Below are positions 27,993-37,176 of a stretch of DNA of 55,929 bases, piece after piece. The translations under genes and the position numbers were made by a program. Source of the stretch: an uncultured Clostridia bacterium (lineage in GTDB: Bacteria > Bacillota > Clostridia > TANB77 > CAG-508); contig CALXRW010000008.1 in NCBI GenBank assembly GCA_944390965.1, positions 1 through 55,929 of the forward strand, read 5' to 3'. Within the stretch, counting starts at the first letter, position 1. The number at the start of each line of letters is the position of its first letter. The notes beneath the pieces are model-generated. The model saw nothing but the letters and a program-made list of their open reading frames with translations. It had not been told where the DNA came from and searched no databases.

Positions 27993-28024
27993 AAAAAGGT
28001 GCCTACCCATGTAAACACCTTTTT
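27993..28024 (-). terminator. Intrinsic terminator after the rubrerythrin gene
   Basis: Minus-strand AAAAAGGTGTTTAC pairs with TAGGCACCTTTTT around ATGGG, directly after the stop at 28029. Confidence 0.85.
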
Positions 28025-28028
28025 ATCA

Positions 28029-28580
28029 TTAATTATTAAAATATCTTTTTAACAATCCATCAAAACCTCTTCCATGTCTTGCTTCATCTTTACACATTTC
28101 ATGAACAGTATCATGAATAGCATCATAATTTAATTGTTTTGCCTTTGTTGCTAATTCTTTTTTACCCATACAAGCACCATGTTCTGCTTCTGCTCTTAAT
28201 GTTAAATTCTTTTTAGTATCTGGATATACAACTTCTCCTAATAATTCAGCAAATTTTGCTGCATGTTCTGCTTCTTCTAAAGCATATCTTTTAAATGCTT
28301 CTGCAATTTCTGGGTAACCTTCTCTATCTGCTTGTCTACTCATTGCTAAGTACATTCCTACTTCTGTACATTCTCCCATGAAATTTGATCTTAATCCTTC
28401 TAATATTTCACTATCTACACCTTGTGCTACTCCAATTCTATGTTCATCCGCATAATCTTTTGCACCATTTTCTACCTTTTCTACAAACTGTTCCTTTGGC
28501 GCTCCACATTGTGGACATTTTTCTGGAGCTTCTTCTCCTATGTGGATATAACCACAAACTTTACATACATAAGCTTTCAT
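28029..28580 (-). CDS. Reverse-type rubrerythrin
   Basis: 183 aa. The domain order is opposite to classical rubrerythrin: an N-terminal rubredoxin iron site [21 protein letters not shown] (two CxxC pairs), then a ferritin-like di-iron domain with [36 protein letters not shown] and [15 protein letters not shown] (ExxH ligands). Such proteins reduce hydrogen peroxide or oxygen in anaerobes. Start ATG behind GAGGAGGAAATTAA; it overlaps the perR stop by 4 bases, so the two are cotranscribed and under the Fur/PerR box. Confidence 0.94.
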   Translation of the reverse strand: MKAYVCKVCGYIHIGEEAPEKCPQCGAPKEQFVEKVENGAKDYADEHRIGVAQGVDSEILEGLRSNFMGECTEVGMYLAMSRQADREGYPEIAEAFKRYALEEAEHAAKFAELLGEVVYPDTKKNLTLRAEAEHGACMGKKELATKAKQLNYDAIHDTVHEMCKDEARHGRGFDGLLKRYFNN

Positions 28581-28987
28581 TTAATTTCCTCCTCTTTCTT
28601 TTTACAATTTTTACATGTTCCATTGATTGTTATATTGGTTGTTTGAATATCAGCAATTGTGTTTTTTGCGATGTTTTCTAACCATTTCTCCCATTGTTCC
28701 ATTTTGTCATCTTCTAGAAAAACATCATATAAGTTTTTACATTTTTCACAAACAAAGTGAAAATGTTTTTTTGTATTACCATCAAATCTATCTGATTCTT
28801 TCCCACCATTTATTTTTAAAATTTCATTTTGCTCTGTCAAAATTTGTAAATTACGATAAATCGTTGCAATTCCTATCTCTGGCATTTCTTTTTTCAAATC
28901 TAGATACAATTTTTCAGCTGTAGGATGATCTTCTCTATTTTTCAATGACTTTAAAATCATTTCTCTTTGTTTGCTGTATTTTTGCAT
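28577..28987 (-). CDS. perR: Fur family regulator, probably PerR
   Basis: 136 aa from the ATG at 28987 ([12 protein letters not shown]); a longer frame would start inside the operator and is rejected. Winged-helix domain with [30 protein letters not shown], metal region [18 protein letters not shown] and a second CxxC pair near the C-terminus (CKNCKK) for structural zinc. Fur-type proteins sense Fe, Mn or peroxide. Pairing with rubrerythrin favours the peroxide sensor PerR over Fur. Autoregulation is indicated by the inverted repeat over its promoter. Confidence 0.88.
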   Translation of the reverse strand: MQKYSKQREMILKSLKNREDHPTAEKLYLDLKKEMPEIGIATIYRNLQILTEQNEILKINGGKESDRFDGNTKKHFHFVCEKCKNLYDVFLEDDKMEQWEKWLENIAKNTIADIQTTNITINGTCKNCKKKEEEIK

Positions 28988-29002
28988 TGCTTTTACCCTT
29001 TC

Positions 29003-29027
29003 AATAATGATAACAATTATCATTATT
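29003..29027. promoter_or_regulatory. Fur/PerR operator
   Basis: Near-perfect palindrome aataatgataacaattatcattatt, containing the Fur-type core TGATAATTGTTATCA on the minus strand. It begins 15 bases upstream of the perR ATG and overlaps the -10 box. (This is one 25-bp site; only its core need be read as the operator.). Confidence 0.88.
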
Positions 29028-29052
29028 ATATGCATTATTTTTATTTTGTCAA
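29025..29052 (-). promoter_or_regulatory. Promoter of perR-rubrerythrin
   Basis: Perfect consensus TTGACA (29047-29052) and TATAAT (29025-29030) with 16-bp spacing. The operator starts in the -10 box and covers the start of transcription. The rest of the 28988-29289 gap is AT-rich and shows no gene. Confidence 0.85.
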
Positions 29053-29289
29053 TACATTTTACAAATATTTTAACTGATATCTTTTTTAAATTTTTTTATT
29101 TATTTGTTCGATGTTCCTGTTCATTTTATATGGTTTCCGTTCCATTTGTCAAGACATTTTTTTAAGCCACTCATACTTTAAAAAAGTTCATAACTTTCTT
29201 CCTGTAAACATATAATTTCTCTCTTTTCTAATATTCCAGTTAGTTCTTTAACTATATTTTTTTCTTCATTTTATTTACCACATTGTTCT

Positions 29290-30273
29290 TTATTCTAATA
29301 TCTCTCCAGCTTGCATTTTGTTTCCTCGAATAAATTCTAATATGGACATTTTTTTTGCATTTTCACCTTGTATTTCTTGCACACTAATAATATCTTCTTT
29401 TGCTTTAATGTATAATCCCTTTTTATCATCTACATATAAAATTGTACCTGGTTCTATATTCTTAAATTTGTATTCATATTCTGTAAATTCATCAAATATT
29501 GTCATAAAATCTTCTTTTGAAATAACATCTACTTTCCAAAATTTTATTTTCTTTCCATTCCAATAAGTATAAGCACCCATAATAGGATTTAAGCCTCTTA
29601 CTAAATTTTTAATTTCTCTTCCTGTTTTTTCTTGCCAATTAATTTTTGCCATTTCTTTTTCTAACATAGGAGCTAAAGAGAAATTTTCTCCTTGTGGTAT
29701 TCTTGGTGCATCTCCTTTTTCTATTTTTTTCAAAGTTTCTACCAATAATTTTGATCCAATTTCTGCTAATCTTTCCCATAATTCTCCTGTTGTTTCATTT
29801 TCCCCAATTTCAATTTCTTGTTTTAAAATCATGTCTCCTGTATCCATTCCCTCGTTCATATACATGGTGGTAATTCCAGTTGTTTTATCTCCATTTAATA
29901 CAGCCCATTGAATAGGAGCTGCTCCTCTATATTTTGGAAGTAGAGAACCATGTACATTAATACAACCATATTTTGGAATTTCTAAAAGTGTTTTTGGCAA
30001 AATTTTACCATATGCTACTACACAAATTGCATCTGGATTTAATTCCTTTATTTCTGCTAAAAATTCTTCATTTTTTCTGATTTTCTCTGGTTGCAATACT
30101 TTGATATCATTTTCAATAGCAAATTGTTTTACTGGGCTTGCCATTAATTTTAGGCCTCTACCTTGAGGTCTATCTGGGTTTGTTACAACTGCTTGAACGT
30201 TATGTCCTGCCTCGTAAATAGCTTTTAATGATTTTTCTGCAAAATCTGGGGTTCCCATAAACACAATATTCAT
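29290..30273 (-). CDS. fmt: Methionyl-tRNA formyltransferase
   Basis: 327 aa from the ATG at 30273 (MNIVFMGTPDFA) behind GAGGAGGAATAAC; an extension MRRN is less likely. Formylates initiator Met-tRNA. Motifs: FMGTPDFAEKSLKAI, TNPDRPQGRGLKL, NVHGSLLPKYRGAAPIQWAVLNGD (catalytic Asn-His), GITTMYMNEGMDTGDM. The C-terminal OB-like domain is present. Follows def (deformylase) in the usual priA-def-fmt order. Confidence 0.97.
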   Translation of the reverse strand: MNIVFMGTPDFAEKSLKAIYEAGHNVQAVVTNPDRPQGRGLKLMASPVKQFAIENDIKVLQPEKIRKNEEFLAEIKELNPDAICVVAYGKILPKTLLEIPKYGCINVHGSLLPKYRGAAPIQWAVLNGDKTTGITTMYMNEGMDTGDMILKQEIEIGENETTGELWERLAEIGSKLLVETLKKIEKGDAPRIPQGENFSLAPMLEKEMAKINWQEKTGREIKNLVRGLNPIMGAYTYWNGKKIKFWKVDVISKEDFMTIFDEFTEYEYKFKNIEPGTILYVDDKKGLYIKAKEDIISVQEIQGENAKKMSILEFIRGNKMQAGEILE

Positions 30274-30304
30274 GTTATTCCTCCTCATATATCTTTTTCG
30301 TAAT

Positions 30305-30535
30305 TTCTATGAAGGGCGGGCGATTAAAATCGCCCCTACATTTTTTCATAAATTATTTTACGCTATCAATATTTTATTTGCGATTCTCCAAAAGACATGC
30401 GATTAAATCTCCCACACATTTTTTCATAAATTATTTTACACTATCAATATTTTATTTGCGATTCTCCAAAAGACGTGCGATTAAATCGCCTCTACTTGTT
30501 TTCATAAATTGCTTTACACTACCTCATTATTTTCT
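30305..30535. repeat. Hairpin repeat plus 78-bp tandem duplication
   Basis: A gggcgattaaaatcgccc hairpin (30318-30335) is followed by a 78-bp unit repeated at 30341-30418 and 30419-30496, with a third partial copy to about 30530. Each unit contains ttttttcataaattatttta and a decayed version of the hairpin (gcgattaaatcgcc). The 30274-30620 gap has no gene. Confidence 0.85.
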
Positions 30536-30620
30536 AAAATATTAATCTATTTTGTTTTATTTATTCTGGGCTATTCCAGTCCAGCCCTACAATTTGAGAA
30601 ATTTCTTCGATGTATTATTG

Positions 30621-31112
30621 CTACATTTTCTTTTCATCTTCTGGTTTCACGGTTTCTAATGTCCCTGGTATAATCTTATCTATAAATAATTCTCCATTTA
30701 GATGATCAATTTCATGAGAAAGTACTTGTGCTAATAAATCTTTTCCTACTAATTTTACTTTTTTTCCATCTTTATCAAGTGCTTTTACTGTCACTTCTGC
30801 TGGTCTTACAATTTTTGCAAATTGATTTGGGAAACTTAAACAGCCTTCTTCTACTGTTTGCTCTCCTTTTGTTTTTATAATTTCTGGATTAATTAAGACA
30901 AAAACATCTGTACCTTCCTCATAGATATCAATTACAATAATTCTTTTTAAAACTCCTACTTGAGGTGCAGCTAGTCCCACTCCATTATTTTTATGTAAGG
31001 TTTCTATCATATCTTCTATTAATTCTTTTGTTCTTTCATCAATTTCTTCTACTTCTTTTGCCCTTTTTGTTAAAATTTCATCTCCATATGTTCTTATATT
31101 TCTAATTGCCAT
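30621..31112 (-). CDS. def: Peptide deformylase
   Basis: 163 aa. Removes the N-formyl group from nascent proteins. All three motifs are intact: GVGLAAPQVG (near 44), EEGCLSFP (near 88, Cys metal ligand) and SHEIDHLNGELF (HExxH, near 132). Start ATG behind GAAGGAATGATGATAA. Placed between priA and fmt. Confidence 0.97.
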   Translation of the reverse strand: MAIRNIRTYGDEILTKRAKEVEEIDERTKELIEDMIETLHKNNGVGLAAPQVGVLKRIIVIDIYEEGTDVFVLINPEIIKTKGEQTVEEGCLSFPNQFAKIVRPAEVTVKALDKDGKKVKLVGKDLLAQVLSHEIDHLNGELFIDKIIPGTLETVKPEDEKKM

Positions 31113-31128
31113 TTATCATCATTCCTTC

Positions 31129-33346
31129 CTACATCATGTTATTTGGATTACAATCAATGCTAATTCGTACATTTTTATTTTTTTCTTTTGTTTTTTCTCC
31201 TATCCATTCTATCATTTTCATGTTTAAATGACATTTCATAATAATTCTCCATCTATATTGATTTTTTATTTTATCAATAGGTGCTGGTTGTGGTTTATAT
31301 ATTTTTGCTTTTAATGGATTTTCTAATAATTTTTGGTATAAGTTTTCCGTTACTTTTCGTACTTTTTCTTCCTCCATTCCACTGACTCCCAATAATATTA
31401 TATCGCAAAATGGCGGGTATATCAATTGTTTTCTTATATTTATTTCTTCTTGGTAGAAAGATAAATAATTCTGATTTTTTGCTTCTATAATACTAAAATG
31501 ATCTGGATTATACGTTTGAATAATAACTTTCCCTGGCAAGTTTTCTCTTCCTGCTCTTCCGGCTACTTGTGTTAAAATTTGGAAAGTCCTTTCACTTGCT
31601 CGATAATCATCTAAGTTCAAGCTTCCATCTGCCGCAATTACACCTACTAATGTTACATTAGGGAAATGATGGCCTTTTACTACCATTTGAGTACCAATTA
31701 GGATATCTACTTTTTTCTCTTGAAATTCTTTCAATATTGTTTCATGAGAATTTTTCTTTGTTACTGTATCTGTATCCATTCGAATTGTTGTAACTTCTGG
31801 AAACATTTTTTTTATTTCATACTCTAATTTTTGTGTTCCCATTCCAAAATATTTCATTTTTGTACTTTTGCATTCTGGACAAATTCTTGTGTTTTTTATT
31901 TGGTATCCGCAATAATGGCATTTTAAAGTATTGGTATTACTATGATAAGTGAGAGAAATATTACAGTTCTTGCATTTGGCAGTATAGCCACAATCTCTGC
32001 ACATTACAAAAGTGGAAAAACCTCTTTTGTTTAAGAACAAAATTGTTTGTCGCTTTTGCCTTAAATTTTGTTCTATCTCTTCCTGAAGTTTTCTACTAAG
32101 CATACTATGATTTCCATAAGCTAGTTCTTCTCTTAAATCAACAATTTCTACCTCTGGCATATTAGAATGATTTGCTCTTCTTGATAATGTCAATAGGTGA
32201 ATTTTCCCTTGCTCTGCTCTATAGAAAGTATTCATATCTGGTGTTGCACTTCCTAATACTAATGGAACTCCATTTTGCTTACATAAGTATTTTGCAATAT
32301 CTTTTGCTTGATATTTAGGAGGCATGTCTGATTTATATGAACTATCATGTTCTTCATCTATAATGACAATTCCCAAATTATGTACTGGAGCAAAAATAGC
32401 TGATCTTGCTCCAATTACAATCTTTGCTTTTCCTTCTTTAATTTTCTTCCACTCATCATATCTTTCCCCAATTGACAATTTACTATGTAAAATAGCAATA
32501 ACATCTCCAAAACGTGCTAAAAAACGATTTGTCATTTGAGGTGTAAGTGAAATCTCTGGTACTAGCATAATTGCTGTTTTTCCCCTTTCTAGTACCTCTT
32601 GAATTAATTGTAAATATACTTCTGTTTTACCGTGAACCGGTTACCCCATATAATAAAAATTCGTCAAAAGCATTTTCTTGTATTTTTTTACTTATTTGTT
32701 GGAATGCGTTTTGTTGTTCTTCTGTAAGTAGCAATTTTTTGTCTCTTTTTATTTCTTTATTTTGGAATGGATTTCTTTCAATTACTTGTTCTACTATTTC
32801 AATATAACCATTTTTCTCTAGGGTTTTTATACTAGAAATTGTCGTATCTGTTAATAAATTCAAATCCGAAATGTGAGTCCCGTCATTTTCCTCTAAAAAT
32901 CTTAAAATGCGAATCTGCTTTGGATTTTTTATTTTTCCTTCTTCTATTTCACTTTCAATTTCTAAAATTTCTTTTTTTAAGTACACAAATTTTCCTGTTT
33001 TTTCTTTTACCCTATTTTGTATTTGTTTTCCCAGAGTTCCGGGAGGAGACATTAATTTAATACAATCTGAAATATTGCAAAAATATCGTTTTGCCATGAG
33101 TTTAGCAAGTAGAATATTTTCTTCTGTCAAGGGTTCTCCTTCTATTTGTGCAATTTCTTTTTTGGCAAATGAGGATTCTTCTAAAATTCCTGTTACAAAT
33201 CCTTCTTCAAACGTTTTTACACGGCTAAAAGGAACTAATACTTTAGTTCCTATCTTTATCTTTGTTTCTAATTCTTTTGGGATAATATAATGGAATTCTT
33301 TATTTAAGTCTTTTGCAATACTATTAATAATAACTTCTGCTACCAT
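31129..33346 (-). CDS. priA: Primosomal helicase PriA, read in two frames (+1 shift in Walker A)
   Basis: Frame 1 (33346-32627) encodes the N-terminal 3'-DNA-binding and linker domains and reads into the P-loop as LLYGVTGS-R-stop. The next frame (from 32631) continues GKTEVYLQLI...LVPEISLTPQM. Skipping the C paired with base 32632 gives a 738-aa protein, normal for PriA, with GVTGSGKTE restored. The C-terminal part has IVIIDEEHDSSYK (DEEH), GSATPDMNTF, eight zinc cysteines (CRDCGYTAKCKNCN, CHYCG, CPECKS) and QVAGRAGRE. PriA restarts stalled forks. No other damage is visible anywhere in the gene. It is a pseudogene only if the shift is not made. Start ATG behind AAGGAGGAAAC. Confidence 0.9.
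32627..32638 (-). other. Candidate +1 frameshift site in priA (TCA-CGG-TAA)
   Basis: The mRNA reads GGT TCA CGG TAA. Dropping the C before GGT gives GGT TCA GGT AAA ACA (G-S-G-K-T). A stop codon immediately follows CGG in the zero frame. The same construction occurs in radA at 46177-46186. Confidence 0.75.
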
Positions 33347-33439
33347 GTTTCCTCCTTGCTAGAAGTTATTATATCTTTTTTTTTGAGAAAAAGCAATTTC
33401 TTTTCTTCTTTTTGTTTTTTCCCCATTTTTTCCTCTTTT

Positions 33440-33700
33440 TTATTTTGGGTAATTTCTTTGGAGCACGGGCGATTAAAATCGCCCCTACATTTTGGAAAAT
33501 TCTTCGAAGAACGGTCGGCGTGGGCGCCGACATCCTACACGCTAATCATTCATTATTCACTATTCATTTTTCATTATTCATTAAATGCAAAAAGGACTAC
33601 CCATCTCGAGCATAACAATAATACTCGAAATGGATAGTCCCGATTATTTTCTTTTTTATTAAATTATATCGTGTGTGTTACTCTTCCAAGGTTTTTCGTG
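33440..33700. repeat. Intergenic repeat cluster and hairpin with (GT)4
   Basis: Contains gggcgattaaaatcgccc (33467-33484), ggtcggcgtgggcgccgacatcct (from 33513), the AT-rich 'attattcactattcatttt' tract, and the gactacccatctcgag/ctcgaaatggatagtc hairpin (about 33597-33645) that also occurs at 12505. On the minus strand that hairpin is followed by TTTTT and can terminate gmk transcripts. A four-unit GT run lies at 33671-33678. No gene. Confidence 0.85.
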
Positions 33701-33729
33701 TTTCCTCATTTTTTACTTTTGTTCTATCT

Positions 33730-34296
33730 TTATTCCTTCATTTTATACTCATTTTCAATGATGGTCATAATAATTTGCACTGTTTTTTCTAAATTATTAT
33801 TTTTTAACACATAATCATAAAGTCCAATTTTTGATTCTTCGTAGTCAAAACGGTTTAATCTAAGCTCTATTTCTTTTAAATCTGGTTTATCTTCTCTGTT
33901 TTCTAATCGTTTTCTTAATACCTCTTTTGGTACTCTTAAAAAAATAGTTACAATTTTAACATCGTTTTTCAAAAGATTAATTAAATCTTCTGTTCCATTT
34001 ACATCAATATCTTTTACAATAATCTTTCCACTTTGTATTTTTTCATTTAATAATTTCTTAGAAGTTCCATAATAATGATTGTGGTGAACTGAATATTCGT
34101 ATAGTTCATCATTTTTAATCATTTCCTCAAATTCTTGTGTTGATACAAAATGATACGTACTTCCAGCAACATCTGTGGCTCTTGGTGCTCTATCTGTATA
34201 GGATGGAAGAGTTGTTACCTTGTCCATTCTTTTTAATAACTCTTTTTTTATAGTATCCTTCCCAGCACCAGCTACACCTGATAATATAACTAGCAT
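33730..34296 (-). CDS. gmk: Guanylate kinase-like protein
   Basis: 188 aa. Phosphorylates GMP to GDP. P-loop GVAGAGKDT (residues 7-15), LPSYTDRAPRATDVAGSTYHFVS (GMP-binding region, usually S-x-T-T-R-x-P-R; here Y-T-D-R), YGTSKK, and a lid with RKRLENREDKPDLKEIELRLNRFDYEE. The T-to-D change and the somewhat divergent sequence mean activity is likely but not certain. Standard context with rpoZ, remA and yicC upstream; overlaps rpoZ by 7 bases. Confidence 0.9.
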   Translation of the reverse strand: MLVILSGVAGAGKDTIKKELLKRMDKVTTLPSYTDRAPRATDVAGSTYHFVSTQEFEEMIKNDELYEYSVHHNHYYGTSKKLLNEKIQSGKIIVKDIDVNGTEDLINLLKNDVKIVTIFLRVPKEVLRKRLENREDKPDLKEIELRLNRFDYEESKIGLYDYVLKNNNLEKTVQIIMTIIENEYKMKE

Positions 34297-34478
34297 ATTT
34301 TTACCTTCCCCTCTGCAATTTCTGTTGCTGCTAGTGTTACACTAGATTCTTCCTTAGATTTTACAAGTGGTACACTTCCACTGGCAATTTGTCTTGCTCT
34401 TTTTGAAGTTGCTACTACAAGTTCAAATCTATTGTTTACAATTTTTAATAAATCTGTTACACTTGGTTTTACCATCAT
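34290..34478 (-). CDS. rpoZ: RNA polymerase omega subunit
   Basis: 62 aa. Contains the conserved NNRFELVVATSKRARQIASG helix of omega, then SSVTLAATEIAEGKV. Omega assists assembly of the beta' subunit. Start at ATG-ATG behind AGGGGGAAATAAGCC. Between remA and gmk as in most Firmicutes. Confidence 0.95.
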   Translation of the reverse strand: MMVKPSVTDLLKIVNNRFELVVATSKRARQIASGSVPLVKSKEESSVTLAATEIAEGKVKIC

Positions 34479-34514
34479 GGCTTATTTCCCCCTCATTTTA
34501 TTTCAAGTCTTTTT

Positions 34515-34769
34515 CTATTCTTCTTCTGTATCTTCATCTTTATCTAATCTTCCTGCAACAGTCTCTGGTTGTACAGCAGATAAAATAATATGGCCTGAGT
34601 CCATAATAAGAACCGCTCTTGTTCTTCTACCATACGTAGCATCAACTGCCATTTTTGTATCCTTTGCTTCTTGTACCATTCTTTTTATTGGTGCCGATTC
34701 TGGACTAATAATGGCAATAATCCTATTTGCTGATACAATGTTACCAAACCCAATATTAATTAATTGCAT
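34515..34769 (-). CDS. remA: RemA-like regulator (DUF370)
   Basis: 84 aa. [66 protein letters not shown] matches the RemA/DUF370 family throughout. RemA of Bacillus subtilis is a ring-forming DNA-binding activator of matrix genes; the target in this organism is unknown. Start ATG behind GGGAGGAAAGAAAA. Conserved yicC-remA-gmk-rpoZ cluster. Confidence 0.94.
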   Translation of the reverse strand: MQLINIGFGNIVSANRIIAIISPESAPIKRMVQEAKDTKMAVDATYGRRTRAVLIMDSGHIILSAVQPETVAGRLDKDEDTEEE

Positions 34770-34822
34770 TTTTCTTTCCTCCCATTTTATTTTAATTTTT
34801 AGCCTCTCTTTTTTTGGCTTTT

Positions 34823-35698
34823 CTATTCTATATTTTGTATCTGTTCTCTAATATTTTCGATTTCTGTTTTCATATCAACCACTAAATTTGTAATTTCTAA
34901 TTTATTTGCTTTTGCTCCAATAGTATTGGTTTCTCTATTCATTTCTTGTACAATAAAGTCCAATTTTTTTCCTACTGGTGTATCCTGACTAAGAAAATTA
35001 TTAAATTGCACAAAATGACTTTTTAATCTTGTAATTTCTTCTTCAATAGAACATTTATCAGAATAAATTACAGTTTCTTGTGCCAATCTATTTTGATCTA
35101 TAACATCAGTATTTAATAATTCTTTTATTCTTGCCTCTAATTTTACTACATATTCTTCTACAAGTCCAGTAGATAGGGAAGAGATTTGATCAATTTTTTC
35201 TGACAAAATCTCAATTCTTTTTCTTAAGTCTATCTCTATTTTTTCTCCTTCATTTTTCCTCATTGTAAGTAATGCTTCTATTGCTTGGTTTACAGCAATA
35301 GTAAGTTCATCTTCTATTGTTTTGTCTTCTGTTTCATTTTGAATATTTAAAACATCCGGCAATTTTGTAATTTCCATCAAATTTATATTTTCAGCAATTC
35401 CAGTTTCTTTTGCTAATTGTTTTAATTCTTGTATATACAATTTAGCAATTTCTGTATTGATTTTTATATTTTTCCCTTCTGTGCTGTTATTAATAAAACT
35501 AATACATACTTCTACCTTTCCTCTATGAATTTCTTTGGAAATCAATTTTCTTATATTTTCTTCTAAGTAACTAATTGTTTTAGGCATTTTAATAGCAATG
35601 TCATTATATTTATGATTAACCGTTTTTATTTCAACAATATATTCTCTTGCTTCTTTTTCAAGTTTTGCTCTTCCAAATCCAGTCATGCTCTTAATCAT
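34823..35698 (-). CDS. yicC: YicC family endoribonuclease
   Basis: 291 aa, normal size. N-terminal YicC domain with [16 protein letters not shown] and [13 protein letters not shown], and the DUF1732 C-terminal domain with [51 protein letters not shown]. YicC in E. coli is an RNase acting on small RNA. Overlaps the upstream gene by 8 bases. Confidence 0.94.
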   Translation of the reverse strand: MIKSMTGFGRAKLEKEAREYIVEIKTVNHKYNDIAIKMPKTISYLEENIRKLISKEIHRGKVEVCISFINNSTEGKNIKINTEIAKLYIQELKQLAKETGIAENINLMEITKLPDVLNIQNETEDKTIEDELTIAVNQAIEALLTMRKNEGEKIEIDLRKRIEILSEKIDQISSLSTGLVEEYVVKLEARIKELLNTDVIDQNRLAQETVIYSDKCSIEEEITRLKSHFVQFNNFLSQDTPVGKKLDFIVQEMNRETNTIGAKANKLEITNLVVDMKTEIENIREQIQNIE

Positions 35699-36386
35699 TC
35701 TTTTTTTCCTCTCTTTTTTTCTTATCCTTTTTTACAATTTCTTTAATATCATTGCTTTCTTTTTTATATTTTTTTCTCATTTTGTGTTCTATTATAATTC
35801 CTTTAACACAATAATAAATTCCAAAAAATGCAGGTGAAATAGCAATAAGAATTCTCGCTAATCTGTCTTTACAATGGAAATAAAAGTATGGCAAAAATAA
35901 AGTCAAAATAGCTAATATTAAAATTTCAATTCCATATACAAAATATTTTCCATTATCTTTTTTATAAGATTTTTCAAATAGAATTATAGAAATTACTAAT
36001 AACAATACACTAAAAAATCTTAAATCAATTATAAAATTTTCTTTGGGAATATTAATAAATCCCAAATGGAAGCATAACATTAACAATATAATTGCAGTTG
36101 CTATTAAAAGGTTCTTTAAAATCTCTCGATTAATTTCATATTGATATTCTTTCGGTATTTTCTTTTTTATATGGATTTTTTCAATCACTTCCATTTCTCC
36201 TGTTTTTGGGTACTCTTCTTTTTCCTTCTTTTTTGTTTCTGTTGTTTTTGATTTTGTCATTTCTTTTTGAGATTCTTTTCTTCGAGTTGCTTCTTTTTTG
36301 GTTTTACTATGTTTTCCCTTTTTTTCAGTTTCTTTTTCTTCTTTTTCGATTTCAATTTTTACTTTTTTTTCATCTTTTTCAGACAT
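35691..36386 (-). CDS. Lys/Glu-rich membrane protein of unknown function
   Basis: 231 aa. The first about 90 residues are almost only Lys, Glu and Thr and presumably cytoplasmic and disordered. Four TM helices follow (about 92-108, 118-135, 145-165, 172-192), then a second Lys-rich tail. No family recognised. Start ATG behind AAAGGAAGCAAAAGA. Lies between rsmE and yicC and overlaps yicC, so it is translated from the same mRNA. Low-complexity ends make homology calls unreliable. Confidence 0.7.
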   Translation of the reverse strand: MSEKDEKKVKIEIEKEEKETEKKGKHSKTKKEATRRKESQKEMTKSKTTETKKKEKEEYPKTGEMEVIEKIHIKKKIPKEYQYEINREILKNLLIATAIILLMLCFHLGFINIPKENFIIDLRFFSVLLLVISIILFEKSYKKDNGKYFVYGIEILILAILTLFLPYFYFHCKDRLARILIAISPAFFGIYYCVKGIIIEHKMRKKYKKESNDIKEIVKKDKKKREEKKND

Positions 36387-36422
36387 TCTTTTGCTTCCTT
36401 TCTCTCTATATATTTGGGAGCT

Positions 36423-37166
36423 TTACTCTAATTCATATATTATATTACTAGCTACTACAAGAGATGCTGTTTCTGTACGCAAAATTCTTTTCCCAAGTGA
36501 TATGATTTTAGCACCCATTTCTTTCATTTTCTCTATTTCAATTTCTTCTATTCCACCTTCAGGTCCAACTATAACAGCTACTTTTAAGTTTCTCTTTGTA
36601 TCTAATTTTTTTAGTTCCTGTTTTAATGTGTTTTCTTTCTCACCTTCATAGGCTACTAATACTATATCATAATTTTGAATGGTTTGAAAGACTTTTTCTA
36701 TATTTTGTGGCTTATTTATGATTGGAATTTGATTTCTTTTAGATTGCTCTGCTGCAGCTCTTGCAATTTTTCTCCATCTGATTTGTTTTTTTTCTTCTTC
36801 CTTTGGTTCTAATTTTACAATACATCTTTTTAACATAAACGGAGTAAATTCTTTTACACCAAGTTCTGTTCCTTTTTCAATAATCCATTCCATTTTATCT
36901 GCTTTGGGAATACCCTGAATAACATGTATATATATTCTAGTTTCTGTTTCAGCTGGATTTCTTTCTAATATACGGCAAATCATTTTTTCTTTTGAAATTT
37001 CCTCTATACAAGTAATATATGTAATTGATACATCTTGTAAAGATGCAATTTCTATTTTTTCATTTTTTTGACATCTTAATACATTTTTAATATGATTTAA
37101 ATTTTCTCCTGTAATTTCTATTTGATTTAACATAATGTTTTCTGGTTCTACAAATATTTTATGCAT
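36423..37166 (-). CDS. rsmE: 16S rRNA (uracil-1498-N3)-methyltransferase
   Basis: 247 aa. PUA-like N-terminal domain (MHKIFVEPENI...LNHIKNVLR), then the SPOUT knot: QGIPKADKMEWIIEKGTELGVKEFTPF, AVIVGPEGGIEEIEIEKM and SLGKRILRTETASLVVASNIIYEL. Methylates U1498 of 16S rRNA. Start ATG behind AGGAGAGAAAAA. Ten bases downstream of the unknown membrane gene 37177-38256. Confidence 0.96.
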   Translation of the reverse strand: MHKIFVEPENIMLNQIEITGENLNHIKNVLRCQKNEKIEIASLQDVSITYITCIEEISKEKMICRILERNPAETETRIYIHVIQGIPKADKMEWIIEKGTELGVKEFTPFMLKRCIVKLEPKEEEKKQIRWRKIARAAAEQSKRNQIPIINKPQNIEKVFQTIQNYDIVLVAYEGEKENTLKQELKKLDTKRNLKVAVIVGPEGGIEEIEIEKMKEMGAKIISLGKRILRTETASLVVASNIIYELE

Positions 37167-37176
37167 TTTTTCTCTC

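Noticed and set aside
31129-32568. Separate helicase gene starting MLVPEISL
   Set aside because: It is the C-terminal part of PriA; the same frame extends upstream to the P-loop lysine at the shift site.
32627-32638. Stop-codon readthrough or a -1 shift in priA
   Set aside because: Neither restores the downstream frame; skipping a single base (+1) does.
33730-34296. A third Walker A frameshift in gmk, ffh, addA or ftsK
   Set aside because: I checked their P-loop codons; all are in frame with no added C.
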